A stretch of 45,309 bases of DNA, taken from contig DATBER010000054.1 in NCBI GenBank assembly GCA_036558905.1, forward strand, positions 1-45,309. The letters are read 5' to 3'. Made by a program: the position numbers and the translations under genes. The notes beneath the pieces were generated by a model. It had not been told where the DNA came from and made no database searches. It was given only the letters and a program-made list of their open reading frames with translations. Positions 25,842-34,457 of this stretch are shown here, piece after piece (the stretch's first letter is position 1; every line of letters begins with the position of its first letter). This DNA is from DASXRA01 sp036558905 (GTDB taxonomy: Bacteria > Actinomycetota > Actinomycetes > Mycobacteriales > Jatrophihabitantaceae).

Positions 25842-26471
25842 TCACGATCGGATGCTCGTCGAATCTCCCAAGTATCCGTCAGTGACCAGCGTGGCGCGGA
25901 TCTTACGGCGCACGTCGAACATGGCCTTGTAGATCGCGTTGCGGTTCGTCTGCAACTTCACCGCCAGCGCGTCGGCCGGGATGCCCTGCACGAGCAGCGC
26001 CACGAAGATCTCCCGCTGCCGGGACGTCAACTGCGTCTCCACGATCGAGCGCACCGCCGCGAACAGCTCGCCGGCCTCGGCCGCCGCCTCCGGCGTCACC
26101 CCCAGCCGGGCCGGCACCTGATCCCACTGCTCCGGCTCGAGCACGACGTCGCCCCGGCTCCAGAAGTGCCGGCCCAGCTTGCTGGACACCTCCAGGATCA
26201 CAAACCGGTACGCCCAGGTCGTGAACCGGCTCTCACCCCGAAACGACGTCAACCGACGGGTGATCGACATCAGCGCATCGGCGGCCACCTGATGGGCCAG
26301 GTCGTCCAGCTCGGCACCGGCGATCCGCGACCGCGCAGCGCGACGGGACAGCTCAGCCCGCGCCGCGCGCAACAACAGGGCGTGCAGCCGCGCCAGGGCA
26401 GCGTCGCGTCCCGGCGCGCCCGCCGCCAACGACTCGATCCACACCACCGACTCGGGATCGACACCCGCCAT
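25842..26471 (-). CDS. ECF-type RNA polymerase sigma factor
   Basis: About 209 aa from ATG 26471, or 221 aa from the in-frame ATG at 26507. I prefer the shorter form because GGGGTGA lies just upstream and the extra residues (S-G-G-T-R-G-A-D) are not domain sequence. Region 2 includes E-L-D-D-L-A-H-Q-V and the -10 recognition helix F-R-G-E-S-R-F-T-T-W-A-Y-R. Region 4 includes L-T-S-R-Q-R-E-I-F-V-A-L-L and the helix-turn-helix I-P-A-D-A-L-A-V-K-L-Q-T-N-R-N-A-I-Y-K. It heads a cluster with the ZAS protein (1-bp gap) and an exported lactonase-like protein. The family is known for self-activation, but no promoter match is convincing here. Confidence 0.88.
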   Translation of the reverse strand: MAGVDPESVVWIESLAAGAPGRDAALARLHALLLRAARAELSRRAARSRIAGAELDDLAHQVAADALMSITRRLTSFRGESRFTTWAYRFVILEVSSKLGRHFWSRGDVVLEPEQWDQVPARLGVTPEAAAEAGELFAAVRSIVETQLTSRQREIFVALLVQGIPADALAVKLQTNRNAIYKAMFDVRRKIRATLVTDGYLGDSTSIRS

Positions 26472-26673
26472 CGTCACCCCGTCAGCCCCCCGAGTCCCGC
26501 CGGACACCGTCCGAGCCTAGATATCCGGTGGCCCCGGCCCCAGCCCTCGGACCCGACCTGACACCACTCGGTAAGAACCGTGACGGTGTGACGTCGTGTT
26601 TCACCGCTCTGATCCTCGTCTGGGTGGGGCCATCGTCCTGGAGTCGATGTGTTCGCGTGCGCGCCGAGTGGAC

Positions 26674-27156
26674 CTATGCGGCGGCGTGTTCGCGTATGTA
26701 ACGGATCAGCCCGATGACGTCGTCGGGCAGGAGGCGTCCGATCGGGCCGGACGAGTAGACACTGACGATGACCCGTCCACCCGGATCGAGGACGAATCCG
26801 GTGGATTGCAGATAGCGCCCGGCGGGGTCGACGAACGCACCGGTCGCGGCGGAGATCGCTGCTGCGTCGGCGCTGTGGCCGATCGAGAACGTCAGCTGGT
26901 GCTTGGCGATGAGCTCCCGGGTAGTCGCCTCGTCGTCGACCGAGAGGGCCGCGACCTTGGCATCGACGGCGGCCAGGCCGTCGGCGGCGCGCTGGAACAG
27001 GCGCAGCTGGGCGTTGCAGTACGGGCACCAGCTACCGCGGTAGAACAGCAGGACACCGCAGGAGCCGTCGAACTCGTCCGGAAGGGTGAGCGATCCGCCA
27101 CCAGCGCGGGCAACGTTCAGGGACGGGAACCGATCTGCCGGGCGAAGTAATGGCAC
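26674..27156 (-). CDS. Peroxiredoxin/AhpC-TSA-like thiol protein
   Basis: A 160-aa thioredoxin-fold protein. The GTG at 27156 is chosen because AAGGAG lies just upstream; longer in-frame reading overlaps the yceI gene. The active site reads F-Y-R-G-S-W-C-P-Y-C (about 38-47), a C-x2-C within the peroxiredoxin-like Y-R-G-x-W-C-P-Y-C motif of the AhpC/TSA branch. The C-terminus has V-S-V-Y-S-S-G-P-I-G-R-L, common to this group. It should reduce peroxides or act as a thiol oxidoreductase in the cytoplasm. It is the last gene of a TauE-YceI-Prx operon facing a TetR gene. Confidence 0.83.
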   Translation of the reverse strand: MPLLRPADRFPSLNVARAGGGSLTLPDEFDGSCGVLLFYRGSWCPYCNAQLRLFQRAADGLAAVDAKVAALSVDDEATTRELIAKHQLTFSIGHSADAAAISAATGAFVDPAGRYLQSTGFVLDPGGRVIVSVYSSGPIGRLLPDDVIGLIRYIREHAAA

Positions 27157-27187
27157 GGAAGTCTCCTTGGCTGTACGTCGCCCCGTC

Positions 27188-27745
27188 TCAAGCGGCCTGG
27201 GCCACGGCGGGCAGCAGTTGCACGTCGATCTCGATGTTGACCTGGTCGGCGATGACGAATCCGCCGGCAGCGAGCGGGACATTGAAGTCGACGCCGAACG
27301 CCTTGCGGGACAGCGACCCGGTTGCCGTGAAGCCGGCATGGACGGATCCGTCGCCCGGGAACGTCGCCGTGCCGAGGAAGTCGACGTCGAGTGCCAGAGG
27401 TTTCACCCGTCCGTTGAGGTGCAGGTGTCCGTCGATTCGGTAGCGATCCTGGCCGTGCTCCTCGATGCTGCCGGACTCGAACACCATCATCGGATGGCTC
27501 TCGATACTGAAGAAGTCCGAGCTGCGCAGGTGGGCGTCGCGATCGGGGTTGTCGGTGTTGACGGTGGCGAGTTCGACCTCGACCCGGACCGTGGTGGACG
27601 GTAGGTCAGGACCGACGTGAACGGTGGCCTCGACGCCGGTGAATCGGCCGCGCACCCTGGAGATCCCCAGGTGCCGGACAGTGAATCCGACGGTCGTGTG
27701 GGCTTGATCTAGCGTCCAGTCACCGGTACGGATGGGCAGGGTCAT
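27188..27745 (-). CDS. YceI family protein (polyisoprenoid-binding fold)
   Basis: A 185-aa lipocalin-like YceI protein without a signal peptide. ATG 27745 follows GAGGAG. Conserved features are W-T-L-D-x-A-H-T-T-V-G-F-x-V-R-H-L-G-I (9-27), V-R-G-R-F and the D-x-H-L-R-S-x-D-F-F-x-I-x-x-H-P segment (about 71-86), and G-x-L-x-L-N-G-x-x-K-P-L. YceI proteins bind isoprenoid or quinone-like lipids, and many are induced by acid or oxidative stress. It is placed between the TauE-like permease and the peroxiredoxin, in the same direction and with short gaps, so one transcript is likely. Confidence 0.88.
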   Translation of the reverse strand: MTLPIRTGDWTLDQAHTTVGFTVRHLGISRVRGRFTGVEATVHVGPDLPSTTVRVEVELATVNTDNPDRDAHLRSSDFFSIESHPMMVFESGSIEEHGQDRYRIDGHLHLNGRVKPLALDVDFLGTATFPGDGSVHAGFTATGSLSRKAFGVDFNVPLAAGGFVIADQVNIEIDVQLLPAVAQAA

Positions 27746-27806
27746 GGCTGACTCCTCGTGTAATGGGGTGTTTCCCGCGAGGTTTCGTGGGGGCTTGGGT
27801 TGCGTT

Positions 27807-28559
27807 TCATAGGGCCGCGCCCAGTGCGCCGACCCCGGCGGCAAGTGCCAGTACTGCTGTCACTGCCGATTCGTAGTGGCGGCCGGCGGCCAGTCGCCGG
27901 AACACCGGCCGACCGGCGAACTGGCCGGCGGCTGCGAGTGGCGCGAGTACGGCCAGCGTGGCCGGGTGGGGAACGGCGCCGGTGGTGCGCGTCAAACACA
28001 GTGCCGCTGCGCTGACCAGGCTCAGGCCGATGTAGCAGGCGCTGATCGTGTCGCGTACCGCTTGCGGCTCCGCCCCGTTGCCGGTCAGATGGAGCAGCAG
28101 CGGCGGGCCACTCGTGTTGGTCGTGGTCGTCAACAGACCCGCGGCGAAGCCGGCGGCCGGCGCCGACCACCACGGCTGCGACCGGGACGCGAGCGGCATG
28201 CGGCGCGCAGTCGCCCACCTGACCAACAGCGCGATCAGGACACCGACCGCCACGGCGTAGCGCAGTGATGCCGCGTCGAGCACGCTGAGGACGACTGCGC
28301 CGAGTACGGCTCCGGGCAGAGCCAGGACGATGATGATCGCGGTGTCGCGGACCACCGGCTGCGGTCGTCGTCGTTCTCCGGCGATCGTCAACACGCTGGT
28401 CTCGACGCTGAGAACCAGTAGAAAGCCGATCGCTGCCTGGGGGCCGAAGGCAGCGAAGAACGCCGGCGCCGCAAGCAAGGCGAACCCAGAACCGGTAGCC
28501 GACTGCAGAGCGGCACCGAGCACCGATGAGGCTGCGGCCAGGGCGAGCAGGCTGCTCAT
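27807..28559 (-). CDS. TauE/SafE (TSUP) family membrane permease
   Basis: A 250-aa membrane protein with about eight hydrophobic segments. The TSUP signature lies in G-S-G-F-A-L-L-A-A-P (23-32) and the repeat G-F-A-A-G-L-L-T-T-T-T-N-T-S-G-P-P-L (about 136-153). The family exports or imports small sulfur or organic anions such as sulfite, sulfoacetate or thiosulfate. ATG 28559 follows an AGGAG site, and an operator-like repeat lies 17 bp further upstream. First gene of the TauE-YceI-Prx operon, divergent from tetR. The operon content suggests handling of a reactive sulfur or oxidant species. Confidence 0.87.
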   Translation of the reverse strand: MSSLLALAAASSVLGAALQSATGSGFALLAAPAFFAAFGPQAAIGFLLVLSVETSVLTIAGERRRPQPVVRDTAIIIVLALPGAVLGAVVLSVLDAASLRYAVAVGVLIALLVRWATARRMPLASRSQPWWSAPAAGFAAGLLTTTTNTSGPPLLLHLTGNGAEPQAVRDTISACYIGLSLVSAAALCLTRTTGAVPHPATLAVLAPLAAAGQFAGRPVFRRLAAGRHYESAVTAVLALAAGVGALGAAL

Positions 28560-28575
28560 CGACCGTCTCCTCTCA

Positions 28576-28596
28576 ACCCTACAGACCGGTCAGTAG
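28576..28596. promoter_or_regulatory. TetR operator copy 1
   Basis: ACCCTACAGACCGGT is followed by CAGTAG, so CTAC-A-GACCGGTC-A-GTAG reads as an 18-bp palindrome with one mismatched pair. The first 15 bp recur at 28616-28630, exactly 40 bp away. It lies 17 bp before the TauE-like start. Confidence 0.72.
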
Positions 28597-28615
28597 TCTG
28601 CGACGGTACACCGCC

Positions 28616-28636
28616 ACCCTACAGACCGGTAGGTAT
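28616..28636. promoter_or_regulatory. TetR operator copy 2
   Basis: The same 15 bp (ACCCTACAGACCGGT) recurs here followed by AGGTATTA, 40 bp from copy 1. The symmetry is weaker than in copy 1. It lies about 20 bp before the tetR ATG and would cover its promoter. Confidence 0.65.
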
Positions 28637-28649
28637 TAAGCTGGGGTCC

Positions 28650-29222
28650 ATGACAGCTTCGCCACCAGGGGCGCGACAGCGGATCCTCGACATCGCCGAC
28701 GAGCTCTTCTATCGGGACGGCATCCATACGATCGGGGTCGATGCGATAGTCACCAAGGCCGGAACGGCGAAGACGACGCTGTACAGCCACTTCCGATCCA
28801 AGGACGAGCTGGTCGCGACGTACCTGCAACGCCGATCAGATCAGTGGGTGACCTATGTCGAAACCGCGCTGGACGAGCGCGGTGGGTCGGCCCGCGATCG
28901 CATCATGCGCGTGTTCGACCTGCTCGCCGAATGGATCGCCGAGCCCGGGTATCGCGGCTGCCCGTTCATCAACGCCTGCGCTGAGCTCGCCGCCGACCAT
29001 CCCGCGGCCAAAGTCGCTCGTGCGCATCGAGCCCGCATGTCGGCGATCATGCGGCGGCTGGTGAAGGAAAGCGGCGCCCGCCGCCCGGACGCGCTGACCG
29101 CCCAGTTGATGATGCTCTACGACGCGGCGATGGTCGCGTCGCACATCGACGGCAACCCCGCCGCCACGCGTACGGCGCGGGCCGCCGTCAAGGTCTTGCT
29201 GGACGCCGCCGGGGCCGCATGA
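28650..29222 (+). CDS. TetR/AcrR family regulator
   Basis: A 190-aa one-component repressor. The N-terminal helix-turn-helix is typical: A-R-Q-R-I-L-D-I-A-D-E-L-F (8-20), G-V-D-A-I-V-T-K-A-G-T-A-K-T-T-L-Y-S-H-F-R-S-K-D-E-L (29-54). The ligand domain has Y-R-G-C-P-F-I-N-A-C (101-110), with Cys104 and Cys110 six residues apart. The G-C-P-F/L motif is common in one TetR subfamily. Two operator-like repeats lie between this gene and the divergent TauE-YceI-Prx operon, so it should repress both. The pair of Cys residues could sense oxidants or electrophiles; this is inference. Confidence 0.9.
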   Translation: MTASPPGARQRILDIADELFYRDGIHTIGVDAIVTKAGTAKTTLYSHFRSKDELVATYLQRRSDQWVTYVETALDERGGSARDRIMRVFDLLAEWIAEPGYRGCPFINACAELAADHPAAKVARAHRARMSAIMRRLVKESGARRPDALTAQLMMLYDAAMVASHIDGNPAATRTARAAVKVLLDAAGAA

Positions 29223-29241
29223 TCAAGACGGGACGGCGAAT

Positions 29242-29985
29242 CTACCGGCAGCTCCAGCCGCCGTCGACGTAGATTGTCTGCCCGGTGATGTAGCTGGCCG
29301 CATCGCCGACGAGGAACAGGAGCGGGCCGTCGAGCTCCTCCGGCCGCGGGATCCGGCCCAGCGCGGTGTTCTGCTCGATCCACGCGACCTGGCCCGGGTC
29401 ACGCAGCCAACCGGACATTTCGCTGGGAAAGAACGACGGTGCGATGGCGTTGACGCGCACACCGCGGCGTCCCCACTGCCACGCGAGTTCGCGGGTCAGT
29501 CCGACGACTCCGGCTTTGGAGGCGGCGTATCCGGCCAAGCCGTAGCGGTCGAGGCTGATCACTGCTGACAGCGACGCGACGTTGACGACCACGCCGGTTC
29601 CGCGTTCGAGCATGTGCCGCCCGACCAGCTGGGTGAGCGCGAACAGCCCGGTCAGGTTGGTCGCAACGACTTCCTCGATCTGCTCCGCCGTCTCGTCCTC
29701 GGCCGGCCCGGACGACGCCGCGCCGGCGTTGTTGACGAGGATGTCGATCCGGCCGTGGCGCTCGAGCGCTGTGTCGACGAGCGCTGCCCGGTCATCCGCA
29801 TCGCGGACGTCGCATCGGACCGGTAGTGCGTCTTGCAGGGTCGCGGCCAGCGCGAGGTTCTCTTCGTGTCGCCGCGAGGCGAGGACGACGCGGGCACCCG
29901 CGCCGTCCAGCACCTGTGCGAAGCGGCGACCCAGTCCGGACGACGTGCCGGTAACCAGGGCGACCCGGCCGTGTAGTGCGGTCAT
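29242..29985 (-). CDS. Short-chain dehydrogenase/reductase (SDR)
   Basis: A 247-aa classical SDR of standard length with T-G-T-S-S-G-L-G (12-19), D-V-R-D (59-62), N-N-A-G (near 86), catalytic S-L-S and Y-A-A-S-K (near 155). The C-terminal Y-I-T-G-Q-T-I-Y-V-D-G-G-W closes the fold. Its ATG overlaps the methyltransferase stop by 4 bp (ATGA), so the two are coupled. It ends 19 bp from the convergent tetR. It probably acts on the same small molecule as the methyltransferase; the substrate is unknown. Confidence 0.9.
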   Translation of the reverse strand: MTALHGRVALVTGTSSGLGRRFAQVLDGAGARVVLASRRHEENLALAATLQDALPVRCDVRDADDRAALVDTALERHGRIDILVNNAGAASSGPAEDETAEQIEEVVATNLTGLFALTQLVGRHMLERGTGVVVNVASLSAVISLDRYGLAGYAASKAGVVGLTRELAWQWGRRGVRVNAIAPSFFPSEMSGWLRDPGQVAWIEQNTALGRIPRPEELDGPLLFLVGDAASYITGQTIYVDGGWSCR

Positions 29986-31085
29986 GGCACCAGACGGTAG
30001 AACCGCCAGAAGGGGTGCTCGATCGGCACGATGTCGACCCGGGAGTAGCCGGCGCGGCGCGCGAGATCACGCATGTCGTCCGGACGGATCACCGCGCCGA
30101 TCGGCTCAGGGTGGAGGCCGACGCGGCCCTGCGGTAGGCACCAGATCGCGCTGGCCCCGGCGAAGAACCGTTGCACTTCGTCGCCCGGCGTGGTGAATGT
30201 CTCGTCGGCGCGCTCGTCCACGACCAGCACCGTCCCGCCCGGAGCAACGGCGGCGCGCGCGTTGCGCAGGGCCTCGACCGGCCGGGGAAAGTCGTGCACG
30301 CACTCGACGAAGAAGGCGAGGTCGTAGCGCTGTGACCAGTCCGCCTCGGTATCGCTGATGTCGACGACCTCCAGCGTGACGCGGTCCGCGACGCCGGCGT
30401 CGACGGCGTGCTGGCGACCCAGTGCGATGGACGCCTCGTCGTTGTCACGTCCCTCGACCCGAATGTGCGGGAACGCCTTCGCGAGCTCGATGCCGGCCCA
30501 GCCCATCCCGCAGCCGAGGTCGGCGACGTGCGCGGGATGGTCGCTGTCCTGCAGCCGGGTCAGGACATCGGGCAAGTGCGGAAGCCAGGCGGATACAAGC
30601 TCGTTCACGAACGATGGCCGGTTCAACGCTGCCTGCGCCGTAACCGCGTCGCGCCCGTACGCCGCATACGGAACGCCTGCGCCTGTGCAGTACGCGTCGA
30701 GAAGCTTCGGCAGCACCGTCGCGGCGGCGGCGAGCGCGTCGGTCAGCCCGCCGAGGTAGGTCGGCGCGGTCTCGTGCACGAAAACGTCCGCGATGCCGCT
30801 GCCGAGCGAATACCGAGCCGTGGCCGGGTCGTCACCGTCGACGAGGGCGAAGCCGCTGATCGCCTGCGCCTGCAGCCATTCGCGTAGATACCGCTGATCG
30901 CAGCCGGTGCGGTGCGCCAGCTCGACCGGGGTCGCCGGCCGGCGCTCGAGCTCGCGGTAAAGCCCCAGGTGAATGCCCAAGTACGCGTTGCACAGCTCAA
31001 TGGCCCCGACACCGGAGCCGAACAGCCGGCCCATGAGTTGCTCGACTGTCTGGTGTTCGGCCTCGGGCGCCTCGATCGTCGTCAT
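29982..31085 (-). CDS. Class I SAM-dependent methyltransferase with N-terminal wHTH-like domain
   Basis: A 367-aa enzyme from ATG 31085 (GAGAGG upstream). An N-terminal winged-helix dimerisation-like segment (about 30-85, including R-T-G-C-D-Q-R-Y-L-R-E-W-L) precedes a Rossmann methyltransferase domain with motif I V-A-D-L-G-C-G-M-G-W (about 184-193). V-D-I-S-D and F-V-E-C-V-H-D-F mark further motifs. Proteins of this build are common in Actinobacteria and are often annotated as a transcriptional regulator or a methyltransferase. O- or N-methylation of a small molecule is more likely. It starts 60 bp after the ATPase stop, so the three genes may be one operon. Confidence 0.85.
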   Translation of the reverse strand: MTTIEAPEAEHQTVEQLMGRLFGSGVGAIELCNAYLGIHLGLYRELERRPATPVELAHRTGCDQRYLREWLQAQAISGFALVDGDDPATARYSLGSGIADVFVHETAPTYLGGLTDALAAAATVLPKLLDAYCTGAGVPYAAYGRDAVTAQAALNRPSFVNELVSAWLPHLPDVLTRLQDSDHPAHVADLGCGMGWAGIELAKAFPHIRVEGRDNDEASIALGRQHAVDAGVADRVTLEVVDISDTEADWSQRYDLAFFVECVHDFPRPVEALRNARAAVAPGGTVLVVDERADETFTTPGDEVQRFFAGASAIWCLPQGRVGLHPEPIGAVIRPDDMRDLARRAGYSRVDIVPIEHPFWRFYRLVP

Positions 31086-31145
31086 CGCCAGTACCTCTCT
31101 CTTGGTTGCGGACAACCACGAGGCGTCAGGTGTGAGCTGACATTG

Positions 31146-34100
31146 TCAGGTCTGCCACTGCACCGGCTGTTCCGGTTCGTAGCTGCACAGCCGCCCGGTG
31201 CGCACGGCATTCGTCAGATGGCGCGCGAGGGCCGGGTCGTGTCGGTCGATCATGCGGATAGCTGCGCGGACCCGCATCGTGACGGCCTTGCGCGCGCGGT
31301 CGGCGGGATCGCCCGCGATGCGGGCGCGCCCCCCGAGGCCGACGGCCGCCGCGAGCTCGTGGGCGAGCATCGCCCGCTCGGCCTGGAGCCGTTCGGCCTG
31401 CTCGGCGTCACCCAGCGCATCGGCCCGGTCGAGCTCGAACTCGAGTTCGCCGAGCCGTTGCCGGTAGGCCCGCCGGGCCGTGTCGTCCAGGACGGGGCCA
31501 AGGCCGCCCCCAACCGTCTCCGCGGGTGGACCGCCGGCGGCCGCGACGAGATCGAGCGCCGGCACCGGATGGCCCGGGCGGGTCAGCAATTCGGCGAGAT
31601 CGTGCAGTCCCTTCGCGTCCGGGACGGTCGTGCCTCGCCCGTGCCAGATCAGCAGCCAGGTGGCACCGTCGTGGTGGATACGGGGGTTGTCGGTCGGCTC
31701 CGGTCGTGCGTCGCGTGCCCGCCGCAGCAGCGCCGGCGTGCCTTGCCGTTCGTACTGGTCCCGCGCAGCCGCGAGATGCCGGGCTGCGTCGTCGGTCCGG
31801 CCGAGGTATTCGGCCAGCCGGCCGAGCTGCTCGCCGACGGTGCCGAACACTGCACCACCGAGCCCGTCGACGGCCCAGAGGTGGGCATACGGGAGCAGCG
31901 CGTCGTACAGGCGCCCGGCGGCGATGCGATCGTCGAGTTCTATCGAGATGTCGGCCATGGCCCAGTGCGATTCGAGCCACTCCGCGTCCTTGGGCATCCC
32001 GTCCGGGTCGCCCGTGCCGAAGGCGCGCAGTACGGATCGAGCGGCGGCGGGGTCGCCTGCGGCCAGAAGCAGCCGGGCGGGCGCGGCCATGTACATCACC
32101 GGTACGCCCGCCGGGCCCATGCGAGCCAGAATCGCGCGGACGCTCGCTTCGTAATGCTCGGGCGTGCCGCGATCAAGGTGAGCTTGCATGCGCAGCGTGA
32201 ACACCATCAGCTCGGCATTGAGGCTGTCCGCCCGGCTTCCGATCACCTCTGCGCTGGCGGCGTGGCTCAGAGCCGCCTCGATGTCACCGTCGAGGAGCGA
32301 GCGCATGCCGCGCCAGATCTCAGGAAGCCAACTGTATAAGGGGATTCCCAGTTTGCTAGCGGTGTGTTCGTAGGCGAGGGCTTGCGCCTCGGCAGCGGCG
32401 AGGTCACCGTTCTCGAGGTGCGCGACGAGAAGCAACCGGCGCGCGAGCAGCACCGTCGCCTGATCGTGCACCGACGTGCGGGACTCGGTCAGCGTGCCGA
32501 TCCGGCTGGCCGCCGCGATTCGCTCCTGAACGAAGTCCGGACCGGCGATCGCGTCGCAATAGGCGGCGAGGACGGCTGACTCGACCGCCGGATCGCCGGC
32601 TTCGCGCGCCAGCCGCACTGCGTCTTCGGCCATGGCGATCCGCACGGCGGACGGCACGGCGCCGGCCCGGGCCAGCGAAAGCCGGCCGCGCACCGCAGCG
32701 CACCACGCTTGTTCGGACGCGGGCAGCAATTCGTCCGCGCGCGTGAGCATCGCACACTGCAGGTCATCGGTGATCGGCACCTCGAATCCGGCGAGCCCGC
32801 CACCGAGCGCGAGCGCGGCATGAGCGAGATCGATCGGCCGGCCGGCGTGCTCGGCCTCGCGCGCGGCTGCGGTCAGCACCTTCCTCGCGGCCACGCGATC
32901 GCCGCTGAGTTGCAGCGCCTCGCCCAACTCGATCGAAACGCTGACGCGGTCCGTGCTCGCCGCGTCCAAGGCGCGGCGGAAGTGGTCGACTGCGGCCTCG
33001 AAGCCGAATTCGGCGACCGCGGCGCGGGCGGCCAGCAACGACCAATACGCGGCACGCTCCGCGGCGTGCTCCGTACCGGCGCGGGCCCAGTGGTGGGCCA
33101 GCCGCGCCGGCGAGTCGTGCGGATCGCGGCGGTCCTGCAGCCGTTGGGCGACCAGTGCGTGCAGGCGGGCCCGTTCGGGGGCGGACAACTCGGCCGCGAC
33201 AACCTCGCGGACAAGCGCATGGCGGAACCGGCGGCCGTCCGGGCCGTCCTCGATCAGCCGGGCAGAAACCGCTTCGCCCAGGACGCCGGCGGCGTCGCCG
33301 GCGACGAGGTCGTGCTCGATGATGTCGCCGCGGGTCTCGGCCGCGATCGCTGCAATCGCCAGCAATGCGGCACACCCCTGCGACAGTCGCGCCACGCGTC
33401 GCTGGATGACCTCGCTCACGCCGGGTGGCACGACCAACGCGGCCGGCTCGCCGTGCGCGGCCCGAAGGCGAAGTACCTCATGCACGAAGAACGGATTGCC
33501 GCCGGTCCGACGGCACAGGTCGCGAACCTCGCCCTGCGTCAGGCCCCCGTCGAATACCTGGCCGGCCAAGGCTGCGACGTCCGGCTCCTCGAGCGGAGGT
33601 AGAGCCATCCGCCGCGCGTGCGTCGGCAGTTGCCCGAGCTGCTCTTGGACTTCCCGCGGAACGTCGCTGGGATGGTCTCGCGCGGTCAGGAGGAGAACAA
33701 CGGGCAAGGCCGGGACAGCATCCGCCAGCGCACGGATGACCAGCAGCGACGCCAAATCGGCCCAGTGCAGGTCCTCGACCAGGATCACCAGCGGATGCTC
33801 CCGAGCTGCGCTCGCTACAGCCTCGACCAGTGAGGCAGCAAGCAGCTCGCGGTCCGAGCCGGCTGTGGTCGCACCATCGTCACGCCACCGCAGCTCCGGG
33901 GCGACGTCCGCGAGCGCGCGGCGCACCGGCCAAAGCGCGGGCATACCCGCGGCCGAACAGGCGCCCTGCGCGGTGGTCACGCCGGACTCGGCGGCCTGGC
34001 CGACGGTCCAAGCCGCCAGAGTGGATTTCCCGATTCCAGCCTCGCCGAGCAGCAACACGACGCTTCCACGGCCGGCCGCGGCGTCCGCGAGTGCGGCCGC

Positions 34101-34208
34101 CAACTCGGCGCGCTCTCGCTCGCGGCCCACCAGATCGACCCGCCGTCGCGGCACTCTCGTACCCAAGCACAACACCGTATGCCGATCGAGTGTCCGGCTA
34201 CTCGGCAC
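31146..34208 (-). CDS. Large STAND/AAA-type signalling ATPase with helical repeats and an unnamed C-terminal module
   Basis: About 1020 aa from GTG 34208; a second GTG at 34154 would give 1002 aa. Neither has a clear ribosome site. Walker A G-E-A-G-I-G-K-S (55-62) and Walker B V-I-L-V-E-D (141-146) belong to an AAA_16-type ATPase of the MalT/LuxR class. TPR-like helices fill the middle. The C-terminus lacks the LuxR helix-turn-helix. In its place is a beta-rich stretch (G-A-T-W-L-L-I-W-H-G-R-G, D-A-K-G-L-H-D-L-A-E-L-L) and a Glu/Arg helical tail ending C-S-Y-E-P. I recognise this module from other actinobacterial ATPases but know no name for it. It is upstream of the methyltransferase and probably controls it or senses its substrate. 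Confidence 0.8.
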   Translation of the reverse strand: MPSSRTLDRHTVLCLGTRVPRRRVDLVGRERERAELAAALADAAAGRGSVVLLLGEAGIGKSTLAAWTVGQAAESGVTTAQGACSAAGMPALWPVRRALADVAPELRWRDDGATTAGSDRELLAASLVEAVASAAREHPLVILVEDLHWADLASLLVIRALADAVPALPVVLLLTARDHPSDVPREVQEQLGQLPTHARRMALPPLEEPDVAALAGQVFDGGLTQGEVRDLCRRTGGNPFFVHEVLRLRAAHGEPAALVVPPGVSEVIQRRVARLSQGCAALLAIAAIAAETRGDIIEHDLVAGDAAGVLGEAVSARLIEDGPDGRRFRHALVREVVAAELSAPERARLHALVAQRLQDRRDPHDSPARLAHHWARAGTEHAAERAAYWSLLAARAAVAEFGFEAAVDHFRRALDAASTDRVSVSIELGEALQLSGDRVAARKVLTAAAREAEHAGRPIDLAHAALALGGGLAGFEVPITDDLQCAMLTRADELLPASEQAWCAAVRGRLSLARAGAVPSAVRIAMAEDAVRLAREAGDPAVESAVLAAYCDAIAGPDFVQERIAAASRIGTLTESRTSVHDQATVLLARRLLLVAHLENGDLAAAEAQALAYEHTASKLGIPLYSWLPEIWRGMRSLLDGDIEAALSHAASAEVIGSRADSLNAELMVFTLRMQAHLDRGTPEHYEASVRAILARMGPAGVPVMYMAAPARLLLAAGDPAAARSVLRAFGTGDPDGMPKDAEWLESHWAMADISIELDDRIAAGRLYDALLPYAHLWAVDGLGGAVFGTVGEQLGRLAEYLGRTDDAARHLAAARDQYERQGTPALLRRARDARPEPTDNPRIHHDGATWLLIWHGRGTTVPDAKGLHDLAELLTRPGHPVPALDLVAAAGGPPAETVGGGLGPVLDDTARRAYRQRLGELEFELDRADALGDAEQAERLQAERAMLAHELAAAVGLGGRARIAGDPADRARKAVTMRVRAAIRMIDRHDPALARHLTNAVRTGRLCSYEPEQPVQWQT

Positions 34209-34457
34209 GCGGCGATCGTCAGCGGATCGTCACTTTCGTGGGCCCCAAACTCGTGCGCACCGACGCTTACGACGCCTTATTGGCGGCCGACGGTGCCCAA
34301 TAGACCGCGCCCGGTTACTCCCGTTACCGGCCCGGCGGTGGTCGGCGATCGATGGGCGCCGGACTACGGCTGCGGTTCCGCCGAAGGGTTTAACCGCGGG
34401 GCCGCAACGGGTATCGCGTCGGGTGGTAGACGAGTCGATCGGGGACGGTGAGCGGGT

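Noticed and set aside
26508..26673. ECF-type promoter for sigma factor self-activation (TGAAAC ... CGTC)
   Set aside because: The spacing between candidate elements (about 12 bp) does not fit the usual 16-17 bp; not strong enough to annotate.
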